From: Firm-04 sp045600205 | Lineage (GTDB): Bacteria > Bacillota > Clostridia > Oscillospirales > Ruminococcaceae | Direction of reading: 5' to 3' | NCBI GenBank assembly: GCA_045600205.1 | Contig: JAZRXM010000029.1 | Coordinates: 124,001 to 188,000, forward strand | Length of the DNA: 64,000 nt | In this document: positions 61,485 through 64,000 of the stretch, piece after piece | How the letters are laid out: every line of letters begins with the position of its first letter | Numbering within the stretch: the stretch's first letter is position 1 | Notes under the pieces: generated by a model | The model's database searches: none | What the model saw: the letters and a program-made list of their open reading frames with translations, nothing else | Told to the model about the DNA's origin: nothing | Position numbers and translations under genes: made by a program

Positions 61485-61513
61485 TTGACATTTTTCTGCG
61501 TTTATACTATAAT
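61485..61513 (+). promoter_or_regulatory. Promoter of the CorC/CNNM-type gene
   Basis: TTGACA (61485-61490), exact 17-base spacer, TATAAT (61508-61513), starting nine bases after the rpmB terminator. Confidence 0.92.
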
Positions 61514-61569
61514 AAAAGCAAGCCGTATGAAAAAACGAGATACGGCAGATGAAAGAAAGGATACATACT

Positions 61570-62886
61570 ATGGATAGCGATAGTGACCGATTATGGCTTC
61601 TGATTCTGATTGCGGCGTTTGCTTTGCTGCGAATCTGGTTTTCTGCCTGCGAAACCGCACTGACAGAGGTCAATGATGCCCATGTGCGGGCGAAATCCGA
61701 GGAGGAGCCGCGCTATAAAAAACTGGAGCAGCTCCTCGATGAGCCAGCCGGACTGCTGCGCTGCTTTTCTGTGCATCGGATTCTCTCTGCCGTGTGGATC
61801 GGCGTGCTGACCTTCCTGACATTTGGCGCAAAACTTGCAGCGGTTTTACCAACGGGTTTTGCTGATTTGCTTTCCGCTGTGCTGCTGACTGCTGCTGCCG
61901 CGCTCTTTATGACGGCAGTGACGGATTTTTTGCCGCGCAGAATTGCAGCGCATTCTCCGGAAGGGCTCGCAGTATTTTGTGTACCGACCGTCAACCTGCT
62001 GCGCATCTGCGTGGCGCCGTTTGTGCTGGTCGGAACGGGATTGACCCGTCTGCTTTGCTGGATTTGCCGCATTCCGTGGTCGGATGCCGCAGAAGTCGTC
62101 ACTGAGGAGGAAATCCGCTTGCTGGTGGATGCCGGCAACGAAACGGGCGGTATCGAGGAAAGCCAGCGCGAAATGATCAACAACATCTTCGAATTCGATG
62201 ATGTTACGATCTCGGAAGTCATGACGCACCGCAAGGATATGATCGCCGTGCCAAGTACCGCAACTGCTTCGGAAACGGCTGCCATTGCGATGGAGGAGGG
62301 TTTTTCCCGTATTCCTGTCTACGAAAATCTTGTGGATACCATTGTGGGTGTGGTGCTGGTCAAAGATCTGCTGCCGCTGGTCGGGAAGGCGGAGGATTGT
62401 CCTGTCACCGAATTGATGCGCGAGGCATTGTTTGTGCCCGAAACCGCAAAGTGCCGTGACGTATTCCAGAGAATGCGCCGCGATAAAATGCAGCTTGCCA
62501 TTGTATCAGATGAATACGGCGGTACAGCGGGCATGGTCACCATGGAGGACTTGCTCGAAGAAATTGTCGGCAGTATCCAGGATGAATACGATGACGAAGA
62601 AGCGGAATTCACGGAGATTTCCGCAGGTGTTTACTCGATTGACGGTGCCGCAGACCCCGAGGATGTTCTGCCGCGGCTTGGCGTACATTCAGAGGAAAAC
62701 GGCGAATTTGATACCATGAGCGCGTTTGTTGTGCATCTGCTTGGCAGAATCCCGAATGAGGGAGAACGCCCTGCAATAAAACACAGCGGCGTGCGCTATA
62801 CACTATTATCATATGAGGACAACTGGATCAGCCGAATTCAGGCGGAAGTGCTCCCGAAAGAGCAGGAAACAGAATCGGCTGAGTGA
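61570..62886 (+). CDS. CNNM/HlyC-CorC family membrane protein
   Basis: A 438-residue protein with an N-terminal DUF21 (CNNM) membrane domain beginning with FSACETALTEVNDAHVR, then the CBS pair (VMTHRKDMIAVPSTATASE; FSRIPVYENLVDTIVGVVL; MQLAIVSDEYGGTAGMVTME) and the C-terminal CorC/HlyC domain (EDVLPRLGV, DTMSAFVVHLLGRIPNEGE). Members export Mg2+ or other divalent cations, or act as adaptors. The start at 61570 follows GAAAGGATACATACT; an earlier in-frame ATG at 61549 has no good ribosome binding site. Confidence 0.92.
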   Translation: MDSDSDRLWLLILIAAFALLRIWFSACETALTEVNDAHVRAKSEEEPRYKKLEQLLDEPAGLLRCFSVHRILSAVWIGVLTFLTFGAKLAAVLPTGFADLLSAVLLTAAAALFMTAVTDFLPRRIAAHSPEGLAVFCVPTVNLLRICVAPFVLVGTGLTRLLCWICRIPWSDAAEVVTEEEIRLLVDAGNETGGIEESQREMINNIFEFDDVTISEVMTHRKDMIAVPSTATASETAAIAMEEGFSRIPVYENLVDTIVGVVLVKDLLPLVGKAEDCPVTELMREALFVPETAKCRDVFQRMRRDKMQLAIVSDEYGGTAGMVTMEDLLEEIVGSIQDEYDDEEAEFTEISAGVYSIDGAADPEDVLPRLGVHSEENGEFDTMSAFVVHLLGRIPNEGERPAIKHSGVRYTLLSYEDNWISRIQAEVLPKEQETESAE

Positions 62887-62902
62887 CCGATAGGAGAACC
62901 AT

Positions 62903-63997
62903 ATGCAGAAACAGGGAAAAATCATAGCCGCGCTTGCAATTGCCGTAACTGTGATATTTGTGCTGCTGATGTTCCAAGGCGGACCGTTCCGGAAATCCGA
63001 AACAGAGCGCAGCACCCTTACGGATGAGGATGCTGCGCTTCGCTATCCGTATCGGACATTGAATCCCAAGGAACGCGCTCTTTATGCGACGCTCTATCAG
63101 GCAATGTCGGAACATCGGGAAAATGTCAGGCTGCCGTATCGGTACAGCGGCGAAGAATACGAGCGGGTCTATCTGATGATTCGGATGCAGGAACCGCAGT
63201 TTTTCTATGTCGCGGACTACTATCAGCTTTCGCCGGTCATGACCGAAACAGAGATCCAGTATGATCTTGATGCAGACAGATGCGAGGAAATGACCGAAGA
63301 ACTCGAAAAAGCAGCGGATCGGATCATAGACAATCTGAAATATGGCGATTCGGATCTGGAAAAACTACTGGATATCCATGACGCGATCGCCAGGGGATGC
63401 GTGTACTATCAGGTGGGATATTCCTCTGAAGCATATGGCTGTCTGGTGAAGGGGAACGCACTTTGTGAGGGATATGCAAAAGCGTTCACTTACGTGGCAA
63501 GACGTGCGGGAATGGAGGCATTCTGTGTATCGGGTATCTCCGCAAACGGTGAAGCGCACGTCTGGAACATTTTTCAGATAGGCGGAAAGTACTATAATGT
63601 AGACGTCACTTGGGATGACGAACAGATGCTGAAGGGAACAGTATCGCATCGTTATTTTGCGGTATCGGATGAGCGGTTTGCGAAGCATCGGGCGGATCTG
63701 TCCAGCTATGAGCCACCTGCCTGCACGGGCGATGATAAGCAGTACTATATCAATCATGGAATGATACTCAATGAACTGTCACAGCTGACATTAAAAGTGG
63801 ACGAATGGGCGGCACAGGTACAGAACAGCAGCCGCGTCATAGAGTTTTACTGTACGACTCCTGCGGTATATCAATCGGCAATCGAGGACATCAAAACAGG
63901 AAATCAGGTCGGAAGTGTACTTGCATCGTATACCGAAACGGCATCTTTCCGGTATATAGCCGATCCGGAGGGTCAAATCATCACGATAATTTTCTGA
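62903..63997 (+). CDS. Transglutaminase-like domain protein, membrane-anchored
   Basis: A 364-residue exported or anchored protein. One N-terminal hydrophobic helix (IIAALAIAVTVIFVLLMF) is followed by a transglutaminase-like domain with the catalytic triad readable as Cys in KGNALCEGYAKAF, His in EAHVWNIFQIGGKYYNVD and Asp in DVTWDD. Such domains act as peptidases or cross-linking enzymes on surface proteins; the substrate is unknown. It lies 16 bases after the CorC-type gene with AGGAG upstream, so the two are probably co-transcribed. The stop is within the window. Confidence 0.85.
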   Translation: MQKQGKIIAALAIAVTVIFVLLMFQGGPFRKSETERSTLTDEDAALRYPYRTLNPKERALYATLYQAMSEHRENVRLPYRYSGEEYERVYLMIRMQEPQFFYVADYYQLSPVMTETEIQYDLDADRCEEMTEELEKAADRIIDNLKYGDSDLEKLLDIHDAIARGCVYYQVGYSSEAYGCLVKGNALCEGYAKAFTYVARRAGMEAFCVSGISANGEAHVWNIFQIGGKYYNVDVTWDDEQMLKGTVSHRYFAVSDERFAKHRADLSSYEPPACTGDDKQYYINHGMILNELSQLTLKVDEWAAQVQNSSRVIEFYCTTPAVYQSAIEDIKTGNQVGSVLASYTETASFRYIADPEGQIITIIF

Positions 63998-64000
63998 ATA

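Noticed and set aside
1..64000. CRISPR arrays, tRNA or rRNA genes, insertion sequences, prophage or attachment sites
   Set aside because: No spaced direct-repeat array, no cloverleaf-like sequence with CCA end or TTCGA loop context, and no transposase, integrase or phage protein was seen in any frame.

Overview
The window reads as a chromosomal segment of a Gram-positive anaerobe of the class Clostridia, most likely an Oscillospiraceae/Ruminococcus-type bacterium. The evidence is: purine-rich AGGAGG ribosome binding sites before most genes; SpoIID, DUF1385/YqhQ, ScpA/ScpB, TrmL and MltG-U32 neighbourhoods typical of Firmicutes; a ferredoxin-dependent 2-oxoacid oxidoreductase; pyrK/pyrD of the NAD-linked type; and consensus TTGACA-17-TATAAT promoters. 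No plasmid, phage, IS, CRISPR, rRNA or tRNA signal was seen. Gene density is very high, and many neighbours overlap by 1-17 bases.

Layout. 0.1-7.4 kb (minus): a housekeeping run from a perfect promoter at 7.43 kb: thymidylate kinase, DJ-1-like protein, 5-formyl-THF cyclo-ligase, MltG, a U32 protein, then a B12-binding-like radical SAM protein with its DUF2344 partner. 7.6-13.3 kb (plus): pyrF-pyrK-pyrD, a histidine phosphatase, ruvX, trmL, degV, with one small minus-strand membrane gene. 13.3-15.7 kb (minus): an ArsR-type sensor and a Zn/Cd/Pb ATPase. 15.7-18.5 kb (plus): a four-subunit 2-oxoacid:ferredoxin oxidoreductase. 18.5-19.5 kb (minus): a SpoIID-like protein. 19.6-32.5 kb (plus): citrate synthase, a lipoprotein, a two-component system, DUF1385, prmC, recA, recX, miaB, rimO, pgsA, cysE. 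32.6-33.4 kb: a small XRE regulator/membrane protein cassette.

33.4-49.5 kb (minus) is the main accessory region: a 12-gene, 16-kb operon from one promoter (49.54 kb) to one terminator (33.43 kb). It encodes a polyprenyl-phosphate sugar transferase, ManC, Gmd and an Rmd-like reductase (a route to GDP-D-rhamnose), several glycosyltransferases, a Wzm/Wzt-type ABC exporter with a carbohydrate-binding Wzt tail, and two large multidomain enzymes. One of those (coiled coil, glycosyltransferase, methyltransferase) has the parts expected of a chain-terminating molecular ruler.

49.6-57.7 kb (minus) is a metal and phosphoester region: metallophosphoesterase, ADP-ribosylglycohydrolase, a short DUF2500-like membrane protein, a Zn-type ABC importer (znuBCA) with a Fur/Zur regulator and operator, and a calcium-type P-type ATPase. 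Its 5' leader is a yybP-ykoY manganese riboswitch with a visible antiterminator/terminator arrangement, not implied by the coding sequence alone. 57.7-61.0 kb (minus): a YD-repeat lipoprotein, scpB, scpA and an M50 protease. 61.1-64.0 kb (plus): rpmB, a CorC/CNNM-type protein and a transglutaminase-like protein ending just inside the window.
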